The notes under the pieces are model-generated. The model was not told where the DNA came from. It was given only the letters and a program-made list of their open reading frames with translations, and ran no database searches. Below are positions 18,736-26,900 of a stretch of DNA of 64,000 bases, one piece after another. Source of the stretch: Arcticibacter tournemirensis. GTDB lineage: Bacteria; Bacteroidota; Bacteroidia; Sphingobacteriales; Sphingobacteriaceae. Within the stretch, counting starts at the first letter, position 1. Each line of letters starts with the position of its first letter. The stretch covers positions 186,001-250,000 of the forward strand of contig NZ_VFPL01000002.1 of the NCBI RefSeq assembly GCF_006716645.1, in the 5' to 3' direction. Made by a program: the position numbers and the translations under genes.

Positions 18736-20059
18736 AGAATCTGTTATGAATCTCCGTAATTACCCTTACCATTTCGGCTCTTATTTCCGACGTCGGCCTC
18801 ACAAAATTATTATTCATAAAAGAGAAGCTCAACTTTCTTCCTTTCCGCGTAACAAGATACCCGCTCTGGTTATGGTTATTTGACAAAGAGCCCGTTTTGG
18901 CCCACACGAAGGGAAGCCCGTTGTCGGTTTTATAGGCAAGGCGAAGAGTTCCGGTTACTCCCCCTGCCGGTAGTAAAGAATGGAGTCTTTCTTCATTGCC
19001 AACTTTATCTCTTATTTTATTTAAAAGAAAAACAACCGAGCGGGGAGTAAACAAATTATGTCTGGACAGGCCCGAACCATCTACCCATTGGAGAGTATCG
19101 GGAAGATCGTTCAAGAAATTCTTTCTGCTATATGCGATTACAGAATCCGTACTCAGTGTACTCCCAAGCAGAGACGAACAGGTAAGCAACAGTTGTTCTG
19201 CAATGAAATTATCACTAACCAGAAGCATTCGCCGGTAAACCGAGTCCGACGGCATACTATATATCACGGAAGCAGCTGATGGCATTGGAGTATCGACTAT
19301 ACCAATCGATTTTTTCAACGTATCCTGAAGCAAGGCAAGAGTTAGTGCGGTACTGGTTTTCCAGGGAATTTCCTGTTTGAAACCGGCGGGCACAGGCATT
19401 GCGGGATATATAAATTCATTACCGAAAACCTTACGTACGACTGTAAAAGAGCCGGGGCGAAAGGCCGCATCCTGTCTCAGAAATCTCTTAAGATACGACG
19501 GCCTTATCTGCAGCTCTCTATTTTTATCTGCAAACACAATGGCTACATTATCCTCTAACGGAAGGGCTGTTATCTCGGCCTGGTAATAATCGTTATAATT
19601 GTCCAACGGCCAGCCTCTTCCAAAAATGTCTCCGGAGTAATTTCCTGGAGCATAAAAAAGTTTCTCCGGGCTATTTTTTAAAAATTCGTAAACGCGGGTG
19701 GATTTCAAATAAGTATGAAGCAAGGAAGGATCTCCCGTTCCCCAAAAGATCAATGAATCGCCTTTATGAACATACCGAAGGCCGGGGATAGAGTCCCCGA
19801 TCATATTCAGCGCCGTATAAAAAGTAAACAGCTTCGTGTTAGAGGCAGGGATAAAGTGCTTGTCGGCATTCAACTCATAGATCATTTTGTTTTTGTCCTG
19901 GTCATATAACGCGAAGCCGGTGAAGTGGTCCTTAAGGATCTCTGACTTCTCCACCAGTTTCCTGATCTTTCGTGCGCTGATCTTTTGAGCCGCCGCGGAA
20001 ATACTCAGTAGAACTAAGATAAAAAGGCAGCCGGATCGTACAGCAAACATGTTCTTCAT
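18734..20059 (-). CDS. dacB: D-alanyl-D-alanine carboxypeptidase/endopeptidase (PBP4 type)
   Basis: This 441-residue exported penicillin-binding protein (signal peptide about 1-25, ending SAAAQ) has all three motifs of the PBP4 family: S73-x-x-K76 in IPASNTKLF, SDN in LLVSDNFIAEQ, and KTG in WAKTGSLSNN. PBP4 enzymes trim D-Ala or cut peptide cross-links in murein. The length is slightly short for the class (often about 450-480). It is the last gene in an operon with a PLP enzyme and a dipeptide epimerase, 3 bp after the former. Confidence 0.93.
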   Translation of the reverse strand: MKNMFAVRSGCLFILVLLSISAAAQKISARKIRKLVEKSEILKDHFTGFALYDQDKNKMIYELNADKHFIPASNTKLFTFYTALNMIGDSIPGLRYVHKGDSLIFWGTGDPSLLHTYLKSTRVYEFLKNSPEKLFYAPGNYSGDIFGRGWPLDNYNDYYQAEITALPLEDNVAIVFADKNRELQIRPSYLKRFLRQDAAFRPGSFTVVRKVFGNEFIYPAMPVPAGFKQEIPWKTSTALTLALLQDTLKKSIGIVDTPMPSAASVIYSMPSDSVYRRMLLVSDNFIAEQLLLTCSSLLGSTLSTDSVIAYSRKNFLNDLPDTLQWVDGSGLSRHNLFTPRSVVFLLNKIRDKVGNEERLHSLLPAGGVTGTLRLAYKTDNGLPFVWAKTGSLSNNHNQSGYLVTRKGRKLSFSFMNNNFVRPTSEIRAEMVRVITEIHNRF

Positions 20060-20062
20060 AAA

Positions 20063-21103
20063 TTAACCTTTGGATAAAATCAGGTGTAAACATTCAGCTA
20101 CATACTCCAGATCCCTTGGGGTATGCAAAGCGTTCAATACTAATCGTTTGATTTTCTTTCCGGAAGGATCAGGGTACGCAAACGATGAAATAATAATACC
20201 GTATCCGGCGAGAAGTTCCTCGTCCATATCTTCGGGTAATATAAACATCGGCAGTTCAGGATGATATTGAATGCCCTGTATATCCTTTATGCATAAAGAA
20301 AAGTAGGTTATATTCCGGGCAAGCTTCTCCCTTTGCTCTGAATATATCTCCTGCCCATTGACAAAAGCGTACATCTGTGCAGGCAAGGTAGCCGTGACGG
20401 CAGCATAGTCCGGCAAAGCTCTTAAGCGTCCCGCAATTTCTTTTGAACAACTTACAGCTCCCCCGAGGATACCGAAGGCTTTTGAAAGCGAATATGTAAA
20501 GATATATTCAAGCAATGCTCCGGCCGGCAATAATGCATGTATTCCCGAACCCTTATCTCCTATTAATCCAATCCCGTGTGAATCATCAATGATCCCTGTT
20601 ACTTCTTTTTGAACTTCTTCTAAAAACGAAAAGTCATTTACAACAGCCCTTAATGGATTTACTGAATCTCCCGCAAAACCAGCAATTCCATAATTGCCGT
20701 CATCGTTTATTTTACTGAGGAACCAACGGCACCATTCATTATAATCTGTTTGCAATGCCTTATTCTTTAAAATGGCGGGATGTGAGCCGGGGGCGTTGAA
20801 GAACTCGCCATCGTTCACCTGAATCGCAGCACGGCCAGCGCTAAACCCTGAAGGGAAAAGAACCGTATCTTCAGACCCGGTTATGTCTGATAGAAGTGCT
20901 TCACATTCCTCATAAATATTAAAACGGGTATTGGAGACCCTCGCAGAAGAACATAGCCATCCATATTTACAAATACCTTCCTGTAACAAACGGGCGAATC
21001 CTGGAACTGCATTTATTCCCAGATAATTATACCCGGAAAAGAACAGATATTCTTTACCTCCTGAAAGTGCTGTACGCCCTGGAGTTCTCTCTAAATAATG
21101 CAT
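20063..21103 (-). CDS. PLP-dependent aminotransferase-like enzyme (KBL/BioF-type fold)
   Basis: This 346-residue fold-type I PLP enzyme resembles the alpha-oxoamine synthase group: NYLGINAVPGFARL near the start, GFSAGRAAIQ, VNDFSFLEE, IDDSHGIGLIG (the Asp that contacts the PLP ring nitrogen) and TYSLSKAFGILGGAVSC with the PLP lysine near residue 205. It is shorter than BioF or KBL (about 390) and the region before the Lys differs, so the reaction is open. In Bacteroidota such genes often neighbour dipeptide epimerases, as here (13 bp), which points to amino acid or murein peptide turnover. Confidence 0.8.
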   Translation of the reverse strand: MHYLERTPGRTALSGGKEYLFFSGYNYLGINAVPGFARLLQEGICKYGWLCSSARVSNTRFNIYEECEALLSDITGSEDTVLFPSGFSAGRAAIQVNDGEFFNAPGSHPAILKNKALQTDYNEWCRWFLSKINDDGNYGIAGFAGDSVNPLRAVVNDFSFLEEVQKEVTGIIDDSHGIGLIGDKGSGIHALLPAGALLEYIFTYSLSKAFGILGGAVSCSKEIAGRLRALPDYAAVTATLPAQMYAFVNGQEIYSEQREKLARNITYFSLCIKDIQGIQYHPELPMFILPEDMDEELLAGYGIIISSFAYPDPSGKKIKRLVLNALHTPRDLEYVAECLHLILSKG

Positions 21104-21116
21104 TTACCAATCTGTT

Positions 21117-22214
21117 TCATATAATTACCGCAACGCATTTATCCAGATAAGACTGGTCGACATCTGCACCTATACCCGGAGCGTCTGTCACATGTAAATC
21201 CATCCCGGCGTACTCCACTCCTCCTAAAACAGGATCTTCCAATTGTCCAAGCAAACAGGTATCGAGGTCGAAAAAAACAACATTTTTATGCGCCATTGCA
21301 AAATGAACATTGGCGGTGAGGGCAAGGCGGCTCTCTAGCATACTGCCGATCATACATTGTACACCGTTAATTTCGGCCACCTCATTTATCTTTATGGCCT
21401 CGCGAATGCCGCCGCTTTTCGCAAACTTTATATTAATGTATGATGCGGCTTTATTTTCAATAATCCTTTTTGCATCATGATGGGTATACACACTCTCGTC
21501 GGCCATAATGGGGACCGGTGAGATCCTGCCAAGTTCAGGCAGAAGCTGATCATCCCATTTACGCATAGGTTGCTCGCAAAAGCGAACATCATACTCAGCC
21601 AGCGCCTTTAAAGCATAAACTGCTTCATCGAAGGTCCAGCCCTGATTAGCATCTGCCCTAAGTTCTGTTTGGGGACCAACCGCCCTCCGTATTTGTTTAA
21701 CCCGCTCAATATCTTCGATGGGCTGTTTGCCAAGCTTTACCTTAATGATCGCAACACCACGACCGGTGTATTCAAGCGCTTTAGCAGCCATCGCTTCAGG
21801 AGTGTCAATACCGATCGTAAGATCGGTGGTGATGGTTCGTTTCCGGCCTCCTAAAAACTGACACAGGGGCATACCTGCTTTTTTTGCAGCCAGATCGTAA
21901 AGCAGCATATCAAAAGCACTTTTGGCTGTATAGTTGCCGGCGGCATACAGATCAAGCTCGTTCAGCCTGGCCTCAATATCCGTGGCATCTTTTCCTTTCC
22001 AGATAGCCGCAAAGTCCTTTGCCATCTCAAAACATGTCGCCTGTGTCTCTCCAACAATCATTGGAAAAGCAGAACATTCTCCAACCCCCGTTATCCCAGC
22101 ATCAGTATGAGCCCTGACGAATACATTCTGGGCATAGTACATAGTTCCGGTTGCTATTACAAAGGGCTCTATCGGGATAGAATATTTGTAGATTTCGAAA
22201 GATGTAAATATCAC
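21117..22214 (-). CDS. Dipeptide epimerase (enolase superfamily)
   Basis: This 365-residue member of the mandelate racemase/muconate lactonizing enzyme group is probably an L-Ala-D/L-Glu-type epimerase used in murein peptide recycling. It shows GVGECSAFP near 45, the catalytic IIKVKLGK (KxK) near 160, metal ligands in ELRADANQGW and MADESVYTH, and the second catalytic Lys in INIKFAKSGG near 270. The only suitable start is GTG 22214 (an in-frame stop lies just upstream). A TAATTTAG box lies five bases before it, so the transcript may be leaderless. It is the first gene of the epimerase/PLP enzyme/PBP4 operon. Confidence 0.88.
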   Translation of the reverse strand: MIFTSFEIYKYSIPIEPFVIATGTMYYAQNVFVRAHTDAGITGVGECSAFPMIVGETQATCFEMAKDFAAIWKGKDATDIEARLNELDLYAAGNYTAKSAFDMLLYDLAAKKAGMPLCQFLGGRKRTITTDLTIGIDTPEAMAAKALEYTGRGVAIIKVKLGKQPIEDIERVKQIRRAVGPQTELRADANQGWTFDEAVYALKALAEYDVRFCEQPMRKWDDQLLPELGRISPVPIMADESVYTHHDAKRIIENKAASYINIKFAKSGGIREAIKINEVAEINGVQCMIGSMLESRLALTANVHFAMAHKNVVFFDLDTCLLGQLEDPVLGGVEYAGMDLHVTDAPGIGADVDQSYLDKCVAVII

Positions 22215-22219
22215 AATTC

Positions 22220-22250
22220 CTAAATTACACTATCCCGGCTTATTATCCAA
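22220..22250 (-). promoter_or_regulatory. Promoter of the epimerase-PLP enzyme-dacB operon
   Basis: Minus strand: TTGG (22250-22247) as -33 element, 19-bp spacer, TAATTTAG (22227-22220) as -7 element, then five bases to the GTG start. The -7 box has one mismatch to TAnnTTTG. Confidence 0.45.
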
Positions 22251-22269
22251 CAATAGTAGTCTAAACCTC

Positions 22270-23355
22270 CTAAAACTTCACCCTTTTCCCCATGAGCTTG
22301 CTGGTATCAATAGCCGTTTCTTTAGCAATGGCCGAGTGCCCGCTCATCTCCCGGAGTTTCTCCCTTACGATTTGATCCATTTCCTGCAGCTGCTGCTGTC
22401 GTTCCTGACCCGAAAGCCCCGGGCTCTCTTCTGCTTCGATGGACTTTCGCTCACCGCCCGCTGCCGCCCGCTGCTTTCGCATACTGCTCTGGAAGCCGTT
22501 CCCCCGGTAACCCGCCATGATCTGGATACGCGGAGCGACGCCCGATGCTGTTGCCTCTTCATGGTGCTGTATGGCCCTGCTCTCCCCGTATCCTGCCTCT
22601 GCTTCATCTTCCGACTGGAAGGCCGCGATCAGGCTTACCGGGTTAAAGTCCTTACTGTTGAGGGGCTCCTGCTCGTATGTATAGATGTTCGCTGCCATGC
22701 ATTCCAGCATGCCCAGCACCAGCAGCAGGCAGCCTTTGGGTACTTCCTGTTCAAATACCAGCTCTTGAGCGGCATTCAGGCCGCTGCTTTCCATGACGAT
22801 CTTCTTCTCGCCGATATACTCATAGAACTCTTCCTTGAAGTTAAAACCTACCAGTACAAAGCTGAGCCGGTAACCGGTAACCCTGTAATGTCCCTTAAAG
22901 GGAGTGACAAAGTCCCTGCGGGGATCGATCTCCGGCAGGCTGATCGTTACCTGTCCCTTCTCATTACGCCTTACCTGTGGCCGGATCTGCAGCACCTGCG
23001 AGAACTTGCTGTATTCATTGAACTCCAGTCCCTCCAGGAATGAGAGCTCCCCGTCGTGCAGGTCGCGATCACCACGCTCCCGGCTGCGGCTGCCCCGGAT
23101 GGCGCGCGAGACCGCGGCCGTCATGCGGTTGACCATCCCTCCATCGTAAAAGTGATGATAAAAGGGCCGGAAGGCTTCCCTGAGAATTTTGGATGCCTGA
23201 CTGATCAGTCCGAATTCTCCGGCAGCCTCCTGGCTGGCCTGGGTTTGTTTGAAGCGCCGGGGACGGCCCTGAACGATGTTCATCCCCCGGTAGCTGCGGT
23301 ATACCACGGAGCCTGCAGTGCCGTGGATGCCGCCTTTACTATCGATTACTGCCAT
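22270..23355 (-). CDS. Unknown GC-rich gene
   Basis: The 361-residue product has no signal peptide or membrane segment. The N-terminus (IHGTAGSVVYRSYRGMNIVQ) resembles the opening of Bacteroidota families of the DUF6266 kind, which often occur in several copies. A central part (about 130-240) has beta-rich hydrophobic blocks such as YRLSFVLVGFNFKEEF and GCLLLVLGMLECMAANIY. The C-terminus is charged with runs of Glu, Gln and Arg (RQQQLQEMDQIVREKLREM). I chose ATG 23355, preceded by AGGAGG at an 8-base distance, over an upstream Met at 23388. GC content is clearly higher (near 60% by eye) than in the neighbours (mid 40s), and strong Shine-Dalgarno use is unusual for this phylum. Both suggest transfer or a mobile paralogous family. 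Function unknown. Confidence 0.75.
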   Translation of the reverse strand: MAVIDSKGGIHGTAGSVVYRSYRGMNIVQGRPRRFKQTQASQEAAGEFGLISQASKILREAFRPFYHHFYDGGMVNRMTAAVSRAIRGSRSRERGDRDLHDGELSFLEGLEFNEYSKFSQVLQIRPQVRRNEKGQVTISLPEIDPRRDFVTPFKGHYRVTGYRLSFVLVGFNFKEEFYEYIGEKKIVMESSGLNAAQELVFEQEVPKGCLLLVLGMLECMAANIYTYEQEPLNSKDFNPVSLIAAFQSEDEAEAGYGESRAIQHHEEATASGVAPRIQIMAGYRGNGFQSSMRKQRAAAGGERKSIEAEESPGLSGQERQQQLQEMDQIVREKLREMSGHSAIAKETAIDTSKLMGKRVKF

Positions 23356-23665
23356 ATATTTCCTCCTTTTTTTAATTGCTTCAGCCATCAGCAGCTGGCA
23401 CAGGGCAGGGTTAGGACGGTAACACGATGCGGAGGTCGGCGGCTTTAGCTGATGTAAAGTAAAGTTGATAAGAACTGCAAAAAGATGAAACAGGTATTTG
23501 CAATTTATAATCAGTTTAAACTAAACGATTGATTCCCTTTGGTTTGAGTTGTTCTGGCAATCCAAGCAAAGGCATAGGCAGGAGCCTCCCGGCTCCGCGA
23601 GTGGTCTGCTACTGCGTATCCCCTGGCTATCTGTATTTCTTCACATCAGGGTGGCTCAGCGTATA

Positions 23666-23700
23666 GTGAGTCTACCTTTTTGTCCAAAAGGTAGACTCAC
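23666..23700. repeat. 15-bp perfect hairpin
   Basis: GTGAGTCTACCTTTT (23666-23680) pairs perfectly with AAAAGGTAGACTCAC (23686-23700) across a 5-base loop. There is no T-run after either arm, so it is not a standard terminator. It could be a protein-binding palindrome, an RNA processing signal or a small repeat element. Confidence 0.7.
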
Positions 23701-23830
23701 AGTAGGGAATCATTAGCAGAAGTAGGGCAATATTGATACTCAGGGCATAGCCTGGGGATAACAGGGGGCGGCCGGGAGGGCTATGCGATGAACACGGTAC
23801 TTATTGACAAGACCGGACTAAGACCGCTCC

Positions 23831-23865
23831 AAAAAAGACCTGTGTTTAACTTAAGTCAACAGGTC
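23831..23865 (-). terminator. Minus-strand terminator without an obvious gene
   Basis: Read on the minus strand, GACCTGT (23865-23859), a 15-base loop, ACAGGTC (23843-23837) and then six T (23836-23831) form a Rho-independent terminator. The only upstream DNA on this strand is the start region of the plus-strand macroglobulin gene, so it would end an antisense or short RNA starting between about 23866 and 24000. No clear promoter was found for such an RNA. Confidence 0.5.
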
Positions 23866-23976
23866 GGGGCCTCCTTAAGATTTATTATGTTACAGATAAA
23901 AGCTTTCTCAAATTTGCTTTTTTAATTCGAAATTATGGAATAACTTGCAACAAAACATCCGGTTATAAACATTCAG

Positions 23977-26900
23977 ATGAAACACCTTTTACTTATCCTG
24001 AATCTGATTATCCTTATCTCGTCGACGCACGCTCAAAAGCCGCTTACAAACAGCAGACAGAGCAGCTATTACACTTATATTTATCGTTTGGACGACGAGA
24101 CCGTCAAGCGGTTTTATTCCAAAAAGATCTTGACCAATGAGATCGCCGGTCATCCCCTCGACTCGTTCCTCACAGATAAGCCCCGGCCCCTTCACCTGCA
24201 GCCAGGTAATTATCTTGAAGTACACGCATTAAAAAACAAACTTCAGTATAAACTTCTGCAACGGCGATCAGCATATTTGAAGATACTTGAAAACAGGCAT
24301 GACCTGCAGTTTGTGCTGAGCAGCGTTAATGGCGAAAAAGTTGAAGATGCCCAGGTTTATCTTGAAGGACGTAAGATCCCTTTTGATCCCGAAAGACAAC
24401 TGTACCATACACGGAGACCCCGGAAAAACCAGCTTCTCCAAATTAAGCATCAGGGGATAAGCAACTATTACAGCCTCACCTCAAAACCGGAATACCGTTA
24501 TTCCTATAAAAAACCTGGTTTATTCTCCCGGTTATGGAATTTTGTAAAAAAGCCCTTCCGGAAAAAACAAAAAGGCAGACCCTATTACTATACTCCGCCA
24601 GTCAATCCGGGGTTCCTTGTTTTCAACAAGCCTGTTTACCGGCCCGGCGATACAGTTAAGCTGAAGGCTTTTATTCTCGACAAAAAGTCGAAAAAGCCTA
24701 TAAGATATCCGAAGCTTCTTGTGAGATTAAAAGACGACCCATGGGATAACGGAAAGATCATTGGCTATGTAAACGCCTATCGTCCGGGAGGCTTTGAATA
24801 TGAATTCAAACTAACCGATAGCCTGGATCTCGATCTGGACGATGATTATACAGTCAGTCTCGAAACCCTTGAGAGCGCGAAATACGACCTTGATGAATAC
24901 GACGGTGACCTTGAGGACCGGGAGTATTTAATGAAACGCACAGTCTTTCAGGCAAGCAACTTCCATTACGAGGATTACGAGTTAAAGACCAACCGCTTCG
25001 CTATGCGAGCTGATAAAACCGGCCATTCTCCGGGAAGCCCTATCTCGCTATATTTTAAAGCGACAGATGAAAATGACCTGAACGTTGCTGATGGAAGGAT
25101 TGAGCTGACGCTAATGAGCCGGAACAGTAGGAATTACAAAGAAAACACTGTGTTTATCCCGGATACCTTGTGGCAGCATCAAATGCAATTGGACGCAACA
25201 GGAGAAACAAAACTGGTAATTCCCGATTCTATATTCCCAAAAGCAGATCTGGACTTTACAGCTGACGCGGTTTTCCTGAATGCAAATAACGAAAGACTGA
25301 ATGACCTCAAATATCTGTCGTTCAAGTCTGAAAGCAAAGAGATTGATGCGAAACTGGACGGTGATACTTTGAAAATAAACTATCGTATCGGAGGCAAAGA
25401 GATTCGGACGACCGCCATGCTCGCTGTTTGCAATGCAAATAACGACACCCTATTGGTTAAAAAAATACAGTTACCGGCCCGCGAACTGCTTGGTCAGGGC
25501 GCTGACGTTTATTCCGTAAGCGTTGATTCGTACACGAAGGCGTTTAGCGTACGAAGTTTCCCCGCCGAACTATCAGCGTCAGGCTATCGCAATGCCGACT
25601 CGCTCTTTATTAAGGTTTCTAATCCGCGAAAATTAAATTTCTGGTACACCGTTTTTTCAGGAAAGAAAATCGTACTACAGGGTAAAACCAATAATCTTAA
25701 TTATGCCCATCCTTTTAAAGAGAAAAAAAATGTCTCGGTTCTGCTCAACTTCCTCTGGGGCGGAGAACCGGCACAACAGGAGATACAGGTCCCTTACCAG
25801 GATAAACTGCTGAGTATTCAAACCAGCCAGCCCCTTACCGTTTATCCCGGCCAACAGATAAATATTGAAGTCGACGTGAAAGATGCTTCAGGGAAACCCG
25901 TCGCGGGAGCCGACATTACTGGTTACTCGTTTACCCGTAAATTTCAAAACGCCACCGTCCCCTTTATACCCTACCTCGGCAGAGTCTATCCATACAGAAC
26001 ACTTTCCAATCCGGTTACTATTGGAAAGCTCCAGGAAAGTGGCGAACTTAAATTGAACTGGCAGCGATGGAGTAAAGAAATGGGCCTTGACAGCATAGAG
26101 CACTATAAATTCACTCATCCATCAGCTATTTACCGAATCGGGGAGCCCGCACCCGATAGCATCACTCAGATCGCACCGTTTGTTGTAAAAGACGGCGATA
26201 TCCTTCCTGTGCATATCCTGTACATTGATGAAAAGCCCGTCTATTTCAGCCAAACGACACATCTCCAGCGTTATTCATTCAGAGTAGAGCCCGGGTCTCA
26301 TAAAGTTCGCTTCAGGACCAAAAACATGATGATTACCCTGGACAGCGTCATTGTTACGAAGGGCGAAAAACTTATTCTCTCCTTAAATGGCGATATGCAG
26401 AACAACACCTCTGCCAAATTTGTAAAACAAGCGAAAGTTTTAAGTTCATACGAGGCTACTCTGATTAATAAATACCTCATCAGCGTGGTTAATAATTTTG
26501 GAGACCGTTTCGCCACAATAGAGCAGAGCAACAGTATTTTCCTTCTGAATACCGAAAGTTCGGATAACTATGGCATCAGGCCCCATAGCGATGCAGTACT
26601 AACCGGCCCGTATAATGGCCTTGCAGTGCGGTTTACACGAAAGGACTCCCAGCCGGTGTATTTCAATCCGGAACCAGGGTACTCATTCGAGTTTCAACCC
26701 GGCCTGCTGAAACAGAAGTCGCTGGATGAAAAATATCCTTTCAGTTTGTACCTGGATAACAATACATCCAATGGTAATGATTATACGCAGTACGCGCTTA
26801 CCGGCGGGGAGGTGGATACGCTATGGCAATATTATCTTGATCTCAGAAGCCATACCACCCGCCTGTTCAGAAATGAGTACTTATCTGGAAGGGGTACAGG

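Larger units (their letters stand above)
23356..23976. other. Gene-free stretch with several inverted repeats
   Basis: No convincing open frame was found here. The first part (to about 23800) shares the high GC of the unknown gene, and the last 100 bp are AT-rich. It holds a 15-bp hairpin (23666-23700), an 8-bp inverted pair GCATAGCC (23745-23752) / GGCTATGC (23779-23786), and a minus-strand terminator-like hairpin (23831-23865). The pattern resembles a remnant of inserted DNA together with the upstream GC-rich gene, but no target duplication was seen. Confidence 0.6.

Noticed and set aside
22336-23043. A 235-codon open frame antisense to the GC-rich gene
   Set aside because: It arises from high GC on the opposite strand, has a Cys/Leu/His-rich composition without domains, and the minus-strand gene has a strong ribosome site.
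23754-23767. Partial match to the I-SceI homing endonuclease site (GGGATAACAGGG)
   Set aside because: Twelve of eighteen bases only, with no endonuclease gene or intron nearby; coincidence.
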